Shown here one piece after another: positions 8,954 through 17,761 of a stretch of 38,214 nucleotides of DNA (within the stretch, counting starts at the first letter, position 1; the number at the start of each line of letters is the position of its first letter). A program made the translations under genes and the position numbers. Where the stretch lies: assembly GCF_901447495.1 (NCBI RefSeq), contig NZ_CABDWS010000026.1:1-38214 (forward strand), written 5' to 3'. Origin of the DNA: Haloimpatiens lingqiaonensis. GTDB lineage: Bacteria > Bacillota > Clostridia > Clostridiales > Clostridiaceae. Under the pieces are notes generated by a model. That model made no database searches, had not been told where the DNA came from, and saw nothing but the letters and a program-made list of their open reading frames with translations.

Positions 8954-11854
8954 TTAGCACATTTTTTCAAATTCCTCTTTTGAAATAGGCTTGCTAAAAT
9001 AATAACCCTGGATTTTATCACAATTCATATTCTTCAATATATCCAATTGTTCCTTTGTTTCCACACCCTCTGCTAATACTGTAAGCTCTATTTTATGTGC
9101 AAGCTGAATTATTCCATCTACTATCTCTTTAGAACTTTCGTCGTGCTGAATTTTATCTATAAAAGATTTGTCTATTTTCAATTTATTTATAGGCAATTCC
9201 TTTAAATAACTTAAAGAGGAATACCCTGTTCCAAAATCATCTAAAGAAATATTTACTCCCATAAATCTAATTTCATTTAATATTTTAAGAGTTTCATCTA
9301 ACTCCTCCATAACAACACTTTCAGTTATTTCCAGTTCTAAATACTCAGGCTGCAAATTAGTTTCATGTAAAATTTCTCTTAAATTTTCTAGGAAATTTTC
9401 GTCTTTTAATTGAATTACGGATACATTTACCCCAACTATTTTAGGAGCATATCCTTCATCCATCCACTGCTTATTTATTAAACAAGCTTGCTCTAACACC
9501 CATTTTCCAATAGGAATTATAAGACCAGTTTCTTCAGCTAGCGGAATAAACTCCTCTGGTGATACAAATCCAAACTCATCACTAATCCATCTTAAAAGCA
9601 CTTCCGATGCAACAATTTTTTCTTCATTCAGCTCAACTTGCGGTTGAAAAACAAGCTTTAATTCCCCATTGTCTATTGCCTTTCTAAGTCTCTTTTCCAA
9701 CTCACTTTTTCTCATTAATTCACTGTGCATATTGGAATCATAAAACAAATATCTATTTTTACCCGAATCTTTTGCTTTATTCATAGCAGTATCTACATTT
9801 TTAAAAATAGACTCTTCAGTAATGCCGTCGTCGGGAAATACACTTATTCCTATGCTAACTGTGGTAAAAACTTTCTTATCCTTTATTTTAAATGGCTCTT
9901 GAAAGCATTTAATTATCTCTTCTGCAAAATTTTTTACGGTATTTATATCACTTATTCCCCATTGAATTATTAAAAATTCATCTCCGCCTATTCTACAAAT
10001 GGTCTCTTCATCATTCAAAATACCTTGTATTCGTTTGCCTACCTCCTTTAAAAGCTCATCCCCATAGTTATGTCCTAAAGTGTCATTAATATTTTTGAAA
10101 TTGTCAATATCGAAATAAATAGCAGCACCTTTTTCATTATAAATCTTTGCCTCATTTACCTTTCTTTTTAATATCTCAATGCCAAAACTTCTATTAGGTA
10201 AAGAAGTTAATTCATCATAATACGACAAAAATTGATTTCGCTCTTGTACATCTTTAATATTAGTTATATCCGTTATGGAACCTGCCATCTTTATGGCATT
10301 TCCTCTTTTGTCTCTAAGAACTTTTCCTCTAGTATAAATCCATCTTCGTTCTCCAGAAATTTTGTTTATTCTAAATTCAATATGAAAATAAGGAAAATAT
10401 CCATTTATATGCTCTTGCACTTTAGTGAATACAGCTTCTAAATCTTCATATAATACTACTTTTTTCAAAATATCAACTATGGGTTCCTTTGTGTCCATTG
10501 AATATCCCGTTACATTTTCCCATTTATCCGAAAAGAAAAATTCATTTTTGACCATGTCCCATTCCCATATAACGTCATTTGCCCCATCTACCGCTAGCTT
10601 GTACCTTTCTTGAATATTGTTTACCTCCTGTTCTCTTTCCTGCAATTCTTCATATTGTGCTCTCAATTCTTCCTCGGTGGCTGCTAGTTCTTCATGTACT
10701 GCTGTAAGTTCCTCATAATTTTCCATAAGCTTTCTTTCAGATAAAACCCTCGTTTTTATATTAAACATTAAAATTATTATAAAAAACACCAAAGCACTAA
10801 TAACTAAAATTACATGCCAAATAATTTTTTTATATTCTTTGTAAAAAGAAAAAGGTTCATTAATAATTAAATAGTCCTTAGGTAAATTATCTAAATTGGT
10901 AACATACTTATGTAGTTCATTGTAATTAAACACGTATCTGCTAGGACACTTAGTAACCACCGGTAAATTACTAGCCTTGTGACCTTTAAGTATTTTTAAA
11001 GCTAGCTTAGCGGCAGTTTCTCCTGGGCTATAGCCGCCTATAACCTTTCCCCCTATAAATTTATCACCCACCAAAAAATCCCAGCAGGTATAGATAGGTA
11101 AATCAAACCCTTTTAGTGCCGCTCCAGTCTTTTCATAAGGAATAAATTTGCCCTCCTTATTTCTAAGTTGTGCCACATTTAGTAGTACAGTATCTTTACC
11201 TAGTTTTTCTGCATTTTCCTTAAGCTTATCTACACTTATGTCTCTATAAAAATGGAAATTAACTCTATCTTTAAATTTCTCCGATACAGCCCTAGCATCT
11301 GCCTCATTAATTTTTCCAGTAGTACTGCTATCACAAATAACCACAATATCTTTTGTATTAGGTTGAATTTCAAAAATGCTTTGTATAGTTGATTTTATAT
11401 CAATTTCTTCTACTACCCCAGTTATATTCTTATTATTTGGCAAATTATATTCATCATAATTATTTATTCCGCAAAATATTACTGGAGGATCTTTAAAAAT
11501 CTCTTTTCCGTATTTTAACATAAAATCTAAAGCATCATTGTCTGAACATATCACCAAGTCAAATTTAACTTCTTTATACTTTATTTTATATGTATCATAA
11601 AAAAATTTCATATATTCTTCCATACTGTAGTTTTTTGTATCCATAAATTCATATTGGATTTCTAAATTTTTTTCCTTTTTTAAAATACTATCAATACCGC
11701 TATTTACATCTCTCGTCCATTGAAGCCCTATATCATAGGAATTTAATATCAAAACCCTTTTATTTTCCATGGCCTCCACAGACAAATTCCCTTTTAAAAA
11801 AATAATACCAGCTATAACAATTGATATTAAAACTAATTTAAGCTTTATTTTCAT
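8954..11854 (-). CDS. Periplasmic-sensor PAS-GGDEF-EAL cyclic-di-GMP enzyme
   Basis: A 966-residue membrane protein that should make or break cyclic di-GMP in response to an outside ligand. Order: N-terminal membrane segment (5-25), ABC-type substrate-binding domain outside the membrane (about 30-325), membrane segment (345-368), Glu-rich coiled coil (370-415), PAS (418-540), GGDEF (548-710) and EAL (725-960). The GGDEF motif is intact (CRIGGDEFLI), with no RxxD inhibition site before it. The EAL domain reads EVLLRW but keeps the other catalytic motifs: LEITESV, LDDFGTGYSS and VLAEGVETKE. Both activities are therefore possible. GGAGG lies just before the ATG at 11854, making this start better than the one at 11896. 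Confidence 0.92.
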   Translation of the reverse strand: MKIKLKLVLISIVIAGIIFLKGNLSVEAMENKRVLILNSYDIGLQWTRDVNSGIDSILKKEKNLEIQYEFMDTKNYSMEEYMKFFYDTYKIKYKEVKFDLVICSDNDALDFMLKYGKEIFKDPPVIFCGINNYDEYNLPNNKNITGVVEEIDIKSTIQSIFEIQPNTKDIVVICDSSTTGKINEADARAVSEKFKDRVNFHFYRDISVDKLKENAEKLGKDTVLLNVAQLRNKEGKFIPYEKTGAALKGFDLPIYTCWDFLVGDKFIGGKVIGGYSPGETAAKLALKILKGHKASNLPVVTKCPSRYVFNYNELHKYVTNLDNLPKDYLIINEPFSFYKEYKKIIWHVILVISALVFFIIILMFNIKTRVLSERKLMENYEELTAVHEELAATEEELRAQYEELQEREQEVNNIQERYKLAVDGANDVIWEWDMVKNEFFFSDKWENVTGYSMDTKEPIVDILKKVVLYEDLEAVFTKVQEHINGYFPYFHIEFRINKISGERRWIYTRGKVLRDKRGNAIKMAGSITDITNIKDVQERNQFLSYYDELTSLPNRSFGIEILKRKVNEAKIYNEKGAAIYFDIDNFKNINDTLGHNYGDELLKEVGKRIQGILNDEETICRIGGDEFLIIQWGISDINTVKNFAEEIIKCFQEPFKIKDKKVFTTVSIGISVFPDDGITEESIFKNVDTAMNKAKDSGKNRYLFYDSNMHSELMRKSELEKRLRKAIDNGELKLVFQPQVELNEEKIVASEVLLRWISDEFGFVSPEEFIPLAEETGLIIPIGKWVLEQACLINKQWMDEGYAPKIVGVNVSVIQLKDENFLENLREILHETNLQPEYLELEITESVVMEELDETLKILNEIRFMGVNISLDDFGTGYSSLSYLKELPINKLKIDKSFIDKIQHDESSKEIVDGIIQLAHKIELTVLAEGVETKEQLDILKNMNCDKIQGYYFSKPISKEEFEKMC

Positions 11855-12547
11855 AATATCCTCCGAATTCTCATAAATATCCTTCCTGTATGCCATTTCT
11901 ACATACCATTTCTATATACCATTTTCCCCTATTATTATACATTAAACATTGGCAATATATAATTGATATGCGAATGTTATACCACTTTATCCTATGTTCA
12001 TATATTAAATAATTAGATTTGAATTTAAATATATTTTATAGCATAATTATACTATATTTTCAGAATTTAAGTACTGTTTTTTCAGAATTTTCTACAAAAA
12101 TACCTGTTGAAGCTATGTGCTATACTACTTGCTACAATTACTAAATTCATTAGCTCAAACTCTTCCATATAAATTTTAAGCTCTACATCACATCAATAGC
12201 TCCATAAGCATTCTTAATTTAAAATTTAGAATATAAAATAGTCATCTTCTTAACTCTTATTTAATTCTCAGTTGTTAATTGTAAATTCTTATTTCTTATT
12301 TCTTATTTCTTACTTGCCAATTGTGAATTCTTACTTTTTACTTAATTGTCAATTGTCAATTGTCAATTGTCAATCGTCAATTCTTAATTTTCACTTTTCA
12401 CTTCATAAATTCTAGTAACACTTTTACCTGTTTTTTAATACAATATATTAGGTGGACAAAGTCCTAGTTATCTGCCAGCAATGAATGAGCTCATAGCTTA
12501 TATGCTTTATGATAATAGCGATATTTTCTAGGCAAAGTCCCCTATAT
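11855..12547. other. Long intergenic gap before the CsxC-like genes
   Basis: No gene. The left part is AT-rich and holds the upstream region of the GGDEF/EAL gene. Low-complexity repeats occupy 12262-12405. At 12450-12535 a segment with paired ends (GGACAAAGTCCTAG ... CTAGGCAAAGTCC) and an inner ATGAGCTCAT palindrome looks structured, but I cannot match it to a known RNA. A family 1 repeat follows directly. Confidence 0.55.
12262..12405. repeat. Low-complexity short tandem repeats (TTCTTATT, AATTGTC, CACTTTT units)
   Basis: Runs of TTTCTTAT, then four or more AATTGTC units (about 12341-12372), then CACTTTT/CACTTC units. It uses the same vocabulary as the arrays at 3398-3632 and 21563-21680. 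Confidence 0.8.
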
Positions 12548-12680
12548 AAACAGAGCTCTTAGCTTCAGATGGAATTTTCACTCCATCTGAAGGTTAGAGA
12601 TCCTTATCCAGGGACGTAGCTGCCGTTATCTCACACTTTGTTAAAAGTGGGAGTGTTACGGCAGGTAGTCATGGGATAAA
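12548..12680 (+). repeat. Family 1 REP-like two-hairpin element, copy 1
   Basis: A 133-bp element bounded by AAACAGAG and GGGATAAA. Hairpin I is CTTCAGATGGA / TCCATCTGAAG. A second structure opens with TTATCC, closed by GGATAA, and contains GTAG followed by the stem CTGCCGT / ACGGCAG with an inner stem CTCaCACTTT / AAAGTGGGAG (one mismatch in this copy). Copies 2 and 3 lie at 28568 and 37259. This copy sits 41 bases before a CsxC-like gene and would form part of its leader if transcription starts upstream. Confidence 0.9.
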
Positions 12681-12721
12681 ATTTTATATTTCTTTTAGAA
12701 TATAAGGGAGGTAACTAATAT

Positions 12722-13447
12722 ATGCCAACATGTCAAACCACAGTAATAGATCCTAAAACCTTGTGTAGATGTGATAATACTCCAGTGACTCCAGCTGCTA
12801 TTTCTGGGCCATTAGTGGCTAAAATACCAGTAGTGCTAGCTGAAGTGGAAGTTCAAATAGATACAGAAGCAACTATAGATTTTCAAATACCATTTTCTGA
12901 AATAAAAAGAATTACTAAGGATGCTTATTTAACTCAGTGTAAAATAATACCTGGCACAGGAGTTGTTGAAAACGGTGTTCCAGTTACAGGAAAGCTATTC
13001 TTAAGAGGCTTTGTAAGAAAAAATATTCAATATGTAAGTGCTGATTGTGTAAGTGAAGGAGTGGTAGGCGGAACTCTTAGAGATATAAGCGCAGACGTAC
13101 CTTTCGAATGTGTTACAGAAATAACCTATATAACACCACCAGTATTCTCCTTCTCTAATCCAGAAACTTTACTAGATTTCACTTGTACTAAAAATACTTG
13201 TGAATGTGAAGACCAAACTTTAGGAAGAATACCATGTGAACAAGTATTTAACCAAACAATATTGTTCAATGAAAAGCCTTTCTGCGAGTTAATTAGCGCA
13301 AGAATATACGAATATGATATAAATAGAAATCCAGCTGCAATAAACAACACTTTCCCTGACAGAGTTGAATATGATGCACTAACAGAAAAAATGGTAGTAT
13401 ATCTAACTCTAAAAGTTCTTCAACTTCAACAAGTTAACGTTCTTTAA
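12722..13447 (+). CDS. Cys-rich spore-surface-type protein, CsxC-like
   Basis: A 241-residue soluble protein with 11 cysteines and no signal peptide or membrane segment. The body (ISGPLVAKIPVVLAEVEVQI ... ITKDAYLTQCKIIPGTG ... KLFLRGFVRKNIQYV) is the repeat-like beta domain I associate with the CsxC family of clostridial exosporium proteins. The assignment is from memory and is moderate. Cysteines would fit the disulfide-linked crust of a spore. A GGGAGG site lies 8 bases before the ATG, and a terminator follows the stop. It is followed by a paralogue and a decayed third copy. Expression during sporulation is an inference; I could not identify a sporulation promoter. Confidence 0.6.
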   Translation: MPTCQTTVIDPKTLCRCDNTPVTPAAISGPLVAKIPVVLAEVEVQIDTEATIDFQIPFSEIKRITKDAYLTQCKIIPGTGVVENGVPVTGKLFLRGFVRKNIQYVSADCVSEGVVGGTLRDISADVPFECVTEITYITPPVFSFSNPETLLDFTCTKNTCECEDQTLGRIPCEQVFNQTILFNEKPFCELISARIYEYDINRNPAAINNTFPDRVEYDALTEKMVVYLTLKVLQLQQVNVL

Positions 13448-13464
13448 TTATTTATGTTGCATTC

Positions 13465-13493
13465 AGGCCCAGGTTTAAAACTTGGGCCTTTAT
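13465..13493 (+). terminator. Terminator after the first CsxC-like gene
   Basis: Stem AGGCCCAGG / CTTGGGCCT with a short AT loop, then TTTATT. It separates the first CsxC-like gene from the second. Confidence 0.8.
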
Positions 13494-13521
13494 TAAAGTA
13501 AACTTGAAGGGAGGTTTTTAG

Positions 13522-14427
13522 ATGCTTCTTTTCCTAATTTTAATTGAACTTCTATATTTAATTAACGAAAGCTATAAATATTCTTACATTTATTATATTT
13601 TAATGTACTTTTATATTAATTGTAATAAAGCAAGTAGTGTTAATAAAACTAATAATGATACTACTAATAATACTACTAATAATAATACTACTAATAATAC
13701 TACTTCTATTTCTAATAATACTAATAGCACCACTGCAAATGATATTAATATTAGTAAAATAAAACACCTTGATGAAATGAAAAATATTAATGAAATGGAT
13801 TATACTGATGAAATCAAACATACTAATGAAGTGGATTATACTGATAAAGCTAAACATGCTAAAATACAGAAATCAAATTGTGGTAAGTGGAATAGTAGAG
13901 CAGTAACTACTACTTTTAAAACTAATCATCCTAAAATCCTATGTAATATTCCAGTAATTTTAGGTGAATATATATTAGAAATTCCTCTACAACATAATTT
14001 AGAATTTAAAGAAAAAGTGTTAAAAATAAGGAATATTCAAAATGCAGTTACCATAAGTAACTATAGCATTTTATGGGAGAGTGAAGCAAATTCTAATGCC
14101 CTCTTAAGTAATTGTCATATTTTCATAAATGGAATTTTGACCCGAAACATAGAATATTCTTCTTACGAAGATATAGATACAAATACCTCCTGCATTAAAA
14201 CCTCTATAAAAGAATTAATATGCCAACTTCCTTTTCAAAGCGTCTCATGTGTTCAGTATCCTAAAAATTTAGACGGGAACAGTGGTAGAAAAATTAATTT
14301 ACATCTAAAAAAAGCTATAATTGAAGATATAAACTCCACTACAAACTGCCCCATAAAAAAATTGCAAAGCAAAATTATATTGAAATTGCAAATAGATTTA
14401 TCACAGGATAATTCTATATATGTATAA
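13522..14427 (+). CDS. Second CsxC-like protein with Asn/Thr-rich N-terminal extension
   Basis: A 301-residue paralogue of the preceding gene. The C-terminal 165 residues align with it: ILCNIPVILGEYILEIPLQ for the strand region, NCHIFINGILTRNIEYSS for the GKLFLRG motif, and CQLPFQSVSCVQYP near the end. It has fewer Cys. The N-terminal 130 residues differ: a hydrophobic Tyr/Ile/Leu start, an Asn/Thr tract built from AAT/ACT codons (13650-13735), then two imperfect repeats (MDYTDEIKHTNEVDYTDKAKH). GGGAGG lies 7 bases before the ATG. Probable spore-surface protein; the repeat part may be a spacer or a site of length variation. Confidence 0.6.
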   Translation: MLLFLILIELLYLINESYKYSYIYYILMYFYINCNKASSVNKTNNDTTNNTTNNNTTNNTTSISNNTNSTTANDINISKIKHLDEMKNINEMDYTDEIKHTNEVDYTDKAKHAKIQKSNCGKWNSRAVTTTFKTNHPKILCNIPVILGEYILEIPLQHNLEFKEKVLKIRNIQNAVTISNYSILWESEANSNALLSNCHIFINGILTRNIEYSSYEDIDTNTSCIKTSIKELICQLPFQSVSCVQYPKNLDGNSGRKINLHLKKAIIEDINSTTNCPIKKLQSKIILKLQIDLSQDNSIYV

Positions 14428-14484
14428 GCCCCCATAGGTATAAATTTTTCCAAATGAAAATTTTTAGACCTTTGGGTGGTTTTT
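14427..14484 (+). terminator. Terminator after the second CsxC-like gene
   Basis: Imperfect stem CCCCCATAGGT / GACCTTTGGGTGG with an AT-rich apex, followed by TTTTTATT. Confidence 0.65.
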
Positions 14485-14636
14485 ATTGATTTTCCCCATA
14501 TTTATCTATAACATATAAATGGTACCATTATTTGATACTGCTTATTAAGTAAGCTGCTAACTATGTATTAGGCAACTTATAGTTTACAAGCTTACCAAAT
14601 AACTTCTTAAACAAATAAAAATGAGGTGATCGATTA

Positions 14637-14901
14637 TGAACATTATAAAAAAAATCTCAAAAAGAACATTCTACTAAAATTAATAATTTAAATGAAAAAA
14701 ATGCACCAACTAAAAACTCAACAACAATAGCAACAAACATTAAAAATGATGTTAAAGATAACACTAAGGATAGTTCTAAAGAAAATCCTTTTCCATCAAA
14801 CATACCTCTAAAACACAATGATGAGCATATATTCCATAAAGCGAATAGGCGTATATTCTAATAATGGAATGGATATATTAAGAGGATATTTAAAAAAATA
14901 A
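14637..14901 (+). pseudogene. Frameshifted third CsxC-like small gene
   Basis: AGGTGAT precedes an ATG at 14637. The frame reads MNIIKKISKRTFY and stops. Removing one A from the A8 tract at about 14646-14653 opens a continuous frame, MNIIKKSQKEHSTKINNLNE..., rich in Asn, Lys and Thr like the gene before it, to about 14853. A second shift then leads to NGMDILRGYLKK and a stop at 14899-14901. That last piece resembles the GKLFLRGFVRKN motif of the CsxC-like proteins. Either it is a decaying paralogue or the A tract is a slippage switch; the second shift favours decay. Confidence 0.6.
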
Positions 14902-15069
14902 TGATTTTGAATCATATTAATGTAAAATATACTATTAATATTGTTCAGGTGTTTCTATATTATTTTTAAAAATAGTTATTTATTTTTCACATTCCTAGGA
15001 GTAATTCTACATTATTGTTAAAAATGGTTATTTATCAATTTCTTCACACTTAGTACTTTCATATTATGC

Positions 15070-15075
15070 TATAAT
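15070..15075 (+). promoter_or_regulatory. Probable extended -10 box of the LCP gene
   Basis: TGCTATAAT (TG, one base, TATAAT), 56 bases before the chosen start. No good -35 box lies 17 bases upstream, which suits an extended -10 promoter. Confidence 0.45.
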
Positions 15076-15130
15076 ATTAGTATTTACTGCAGTAGTTTTT
15101 TAAATTTAAAATTTAAAAGAGGTGTTAAAG

Positions 15131-16090
15131 TTGAAAAAAATGAAAAAAAGCACAAAAGTGATAATATCTGTGTTTTCAATTATTGTTGTAATGGTAGTAT
15201 TAGCTGGTGCTTATGGCATGTCCTTACTTAGCAAGGTAAGCAAAGATACTATATCTAAGAACAATGCAGATCTTGGAATATCTGATGAAATTCAAAAGAA
15301 AATAGATGATGTACCAAAAAGCGAGGAAATAGTTAACATAGCACTATTTGGGGTGGACGCTCCTGAAAACCAAGCTGGACGTTCAGATGCCATAATGATT
15401 CTTACCATTGACAATGCTCATGACAAGCTAAAGCTAACCTCCATCATGAGAGACTCTTATGTAAACATAGATGGACATGGAATGGACAAGATTAACCACG
15501 CCTATGCCTTTGGAGGCCCTCAGCTAGCAATAAAGACATTAAATTCAAATTTTGATCTTAATATAAAAGATTATGCCATGGTCAACTTCTCAACCTTACC
15601 AAAAGTAATAGACGCCATGGGTGGAGTTGAAATCAACGTTAAGGATTATGAGGTTAACGAAATTAATAAAGGGTCAGGTAAGTCAACTAAAATATCCTCA
15701 CCTGGTACATACACATTGACTGGAGAGCAAGCACTGGCTTATTCAAGAATAAGATACAAAGGAAACGGGGACTATGAAAGAACTGAAAGACAGCGTGCAG
15801 TTTTAAGTGCATTATTTACTCAGCTGCAAAAACAAGGTGTTAGTAAATATGTGTCTTTAACAAAAACCCTTCTTCCAATGATTAAGACAAGCCTTTCAAA
15901 TGGTGATATAATAAAAACCGGAACCTCCATATTATCTTCAGGTATGAAGAATCTAGAGCAGGAAAGATTTCCTCTAGATGAATTCTCTAAAGGTAAAAAA
16001 ATAAATGGAATATACTACTTAACATTTAATAGCACTGCTACAAAAGAGCAAATTCATAAATATATATTTGAAGATGTAAAAGCAAAGTAG
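15131..16090 (+). CDS. LytR-CpsA-Psr (LCP) family glycopolymer transferase, copy 1
   Basis: LCP enzymes move undecaprenyl-linked polymers such as teichoic acid or capsule onto peptidoglycan, acting outside the membrane. This protein of about 319 residues has one N-terminal membrane segment (about 9-31), then an LCP domain from about residue 62: IALFGVDAPENQAGRSDAIM, SIMRDSYVNI, KINHAYAFGG, and the Arg pair in YSRIRYKGNGDYERTERQR that contacts the lipid phosphates. The start is TTG at 15131, 7 bases after AGAGGT; the upstream GTG at 15122 overlaps that site. It is about 55% identical by eye to the copy at 29231-30190. Its neighbour downstream is another wall enzyme. Confidence 0.92.
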   Translation: MKKMKKSTKVIISVFSIIVVMVVLAGAYGMSLLSKVSKDTISKNNADLGISDEIQKKIDDVPKSEEIVNIALFGVDAPENQAGRSDAIMILTIDNAHDKLKLTSIMRDSYVNIDGHGMDKINHAYAFGGPQLAIKTLNSNFDLNIKDYAMVNFSTLPKVIDAMGGVEINVKDYEVNEINKGSGKSTKISSPGTYTLTGEQALAYSRIRYKGNGDYERTERQRAVLSALFTQLQKQGVSKYVSLTKTLLPMIKTSLSNGDIIKTGTSILSSGMKNLEQERFPLDEFSKGKKINGIYYLTFNSTATKEQIHKYIFEDVKAK

Positions 16091-16102
16091 TTCTAAAAAT
16101 CA

Positions 16103-16150
16103 TACCCCAGGATACACATCCAACTTAGCTGGACGTATATCCTGGGGTAT
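16103..16150. terminator. Strong hairpin after the LCP gene
   Basis: ATACCCCAGGATA pairs with TATCCTGGGGTAT. The U tract is better on the minus strand (ATTTTTAG) than on the + strand, so it is a doubtful + strand terminator, though its position after the LCP stop suggests that role. Confidence 0.6.
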
Positions 16151-16317
16151 CATCTTGAAAGGAGTATTTAGGCGAAAAATGCCTTATACTGTAGCAATAA
16201 CTAACTTTAGATAGAGAATGTTATATAATAATTATTATTGAGGTAATTAATATTAGCATTTAGGCATAAAATGTTATATATTATAATGGTAACTAAAGTT
16301 TAGGAGGCATATTTTCA

Positions 16318-17700
16318 ATGAGAAGACAAAAGCGTAAACGCAAAAGTTTTATTTTGCCTATTAGCATATCAGTAGGCATAATTATAATTTATTTATCTAT
16401 GGCATTATTCTTTAAAAATCATTTTTATTTTAAAACAACCATTAATGGTATTAAGGCCTCGGGGAAAACTGTTGAAGAGGTCATTGGACAAATAGAAGCA
16501 GATGTTAAAAACTATACATTGCAACTTAATGGTAGAAATGGAGTTACAGAAAAAATTTCAGCAAAGGATTTTAGTCTAAAATATAATTCTAATGATGAAA
16601 TAAAGAAATTAAAAGAAACTCAAAATCCTTTAAATCTATTTGGAGGTGTTTTTAAAAAACATCAATATAAAATACCAAAAACTATTTCTTATAATGAAAA
16701 TCAGTTAAAAGAATATGTGGATAAAATGTCTTTTTTTAAGGAAAAAAACATAATAAATCCTAAAAATGCAAGTTTAGAATATACGGATAAAGGCTATAAG
16801 GTTGTAAAGGAAGTTATGGGCACTAAAGTTAACAAAGATGTTCTATATAAAGAAATAAAAGATGCAATAATTAGCAGTACAGATATTATAAATTTAGAAG
16901 AAAGCAATTGTTATATAAATCCAAAGTATACTTCAAAATCAAAGGAAGTTACAGAAGCCCAAAAAACTATGAATAAATATTTACAATCAAAAATAACCTA
17001 TGACATTAGAGGAAATACAGAGGTTCTGGATTCTTCTAGCATAAAGGATTTAATTAGTGTGGATGAAAATTTTAATGTTAGCATAAGCAATAGCAAAATA
17101 TGGCAATACGTAAATAAATTAGCCTACACCTACGATACAGTGGGCAAGCCAAAGGATTTTGTTACTTCATCAGGAGAACATATAAAAGTGAATGGTGGAA
17201 GCTATGGCTGGAAAATCAGCCGTTCAAAAGAAGTGGAAAATCTGGTACAAGCTATAAAGGATGGAAAAGCTATAACTAAAAAACCTGCATATTCTCAAAC
17301 TGTAAACAGCACTGGCCCCAACGAAATAGGTAATTCTTATGTAGAAATTGACCTTACAAAGCAACATTTATGGGTTTACATTAATGGTAGTCCTGTGGTG
17401 GATGGCGATGTGGTTACTGGAAATGTAAGTAAAAATACCCCTACTCCTGAAGGTGTTTATAAATTGAATTATAAAGAAAAAGACTCTGTTTTAAAAGGCG
17501 ATGATTATGAAACTCCAGTTAGTTTTTGGATGCCTTTTAATGGAGGTATAGGAATGCACGATGCTATTTGGAGAAAAGAATTTGGCGGAAAGATATATGA
17601 AAAAAAAGGTTCTCATGGATGTGTAAATTGCCCTTATGATCTGGCAAAAGCCATATTTGAGAATGTTAAAACCGGCACTCCAGTAGTTTGCCATGTTTAA
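16318..17700 (+). CDS. L,D-transpeptidase with YkuD catalytic domain
   Basis: A 460-residue membrane-anchored wall cross-linking enzyme that forms 3-3 links between stem peptides. It has an N-terminal basic stretch and membrane helix (13-32), two PG_binding_4-type modules (about 35-320), and a C-terminal YkuD domain (about 340-460). The catalytic motif is intact: GGIGMHDA and SHGCVNCP, with the nucleophilic Cys in HGCVN. AGGAGG lies 8 bases before the ATG. A TATAAT at 16282-16287 sits 30 bases upstream. The leader contains two diverged copies of a TTTAGGC...AATG...TATA segment (16168 and 16259), perhaps a duplicated promoter. Confidence 0.93.
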   Translation: MRRQKRKRKSFILPISISVGIIIIYLSMALFFKNHFYFKTTINGIKASGKTVEEVIGQIEADVKNYTLQLNGRNGVTEKISAKDFSLKYNSNDEIKKLKETQNPLNLFGGVFKKHQYKIPKTISYNENQLKEYVDKMSFFKEKNIINPKNASLEYTDKGYKVVKEVMGTKVNKDVLYKEIKDAIISSTDIINLEESNCYINPKYTSKSKEVTEAQKTMNKYLQSKITYDIRGNTEVLDSSSIKDLISVDENFNVSISNSKIWQYVNKLAYTYDTVGKPKDFVTSSGEHIKVNGGSYGWKISRSKEVENLVQAIKDGKAITKKPAYSQTVNSTGPNEIGNSYVEIDLTKQHLWVYINGSPVVDGDVVTGNVSKNTPTPEGVYKLNYKEKDSVLKGDDYETPVSFWMPFNGGIGMHDAIWRKEFGGKIYEKKGSHGCVNCPYDLAKAIFENVKTGTPVVCHV

Positions 17701-17713
17701 GTGAATTTAAATG

Positions 17714-17755
17714 GAAAAAAATGCACCCCTCAGGTGCATTTTCTATTTTCTCCTT
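17714..17755. terminator. Bidirectional terminator between the YkuD gene and the polymerase gene
   Basis: Stem ATGCACC / GGTGCAT with a CCTCA loop, flanked by A7 on the left and T-rich DNA on the right, so it works for both converging genes. Confidence 0.85.
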
Positions 17756-17761
17756 TTTAAT

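Noticed and set aside
12548-12680. Cyclic di-GMP riboswitch or another known riboswitch upstream of the CsxC-like gene
   Set aside because: The conserved cores I know for these classes are absent, and identical elements occur at unrelated sites in both orientations relative to genes.
13600-13857. Isoleucine/phenylalanine-rich gene on the minus strand
   Set aside because: It is the antisense of the AAT/ACT triplet tract in the CsxC-like gene.
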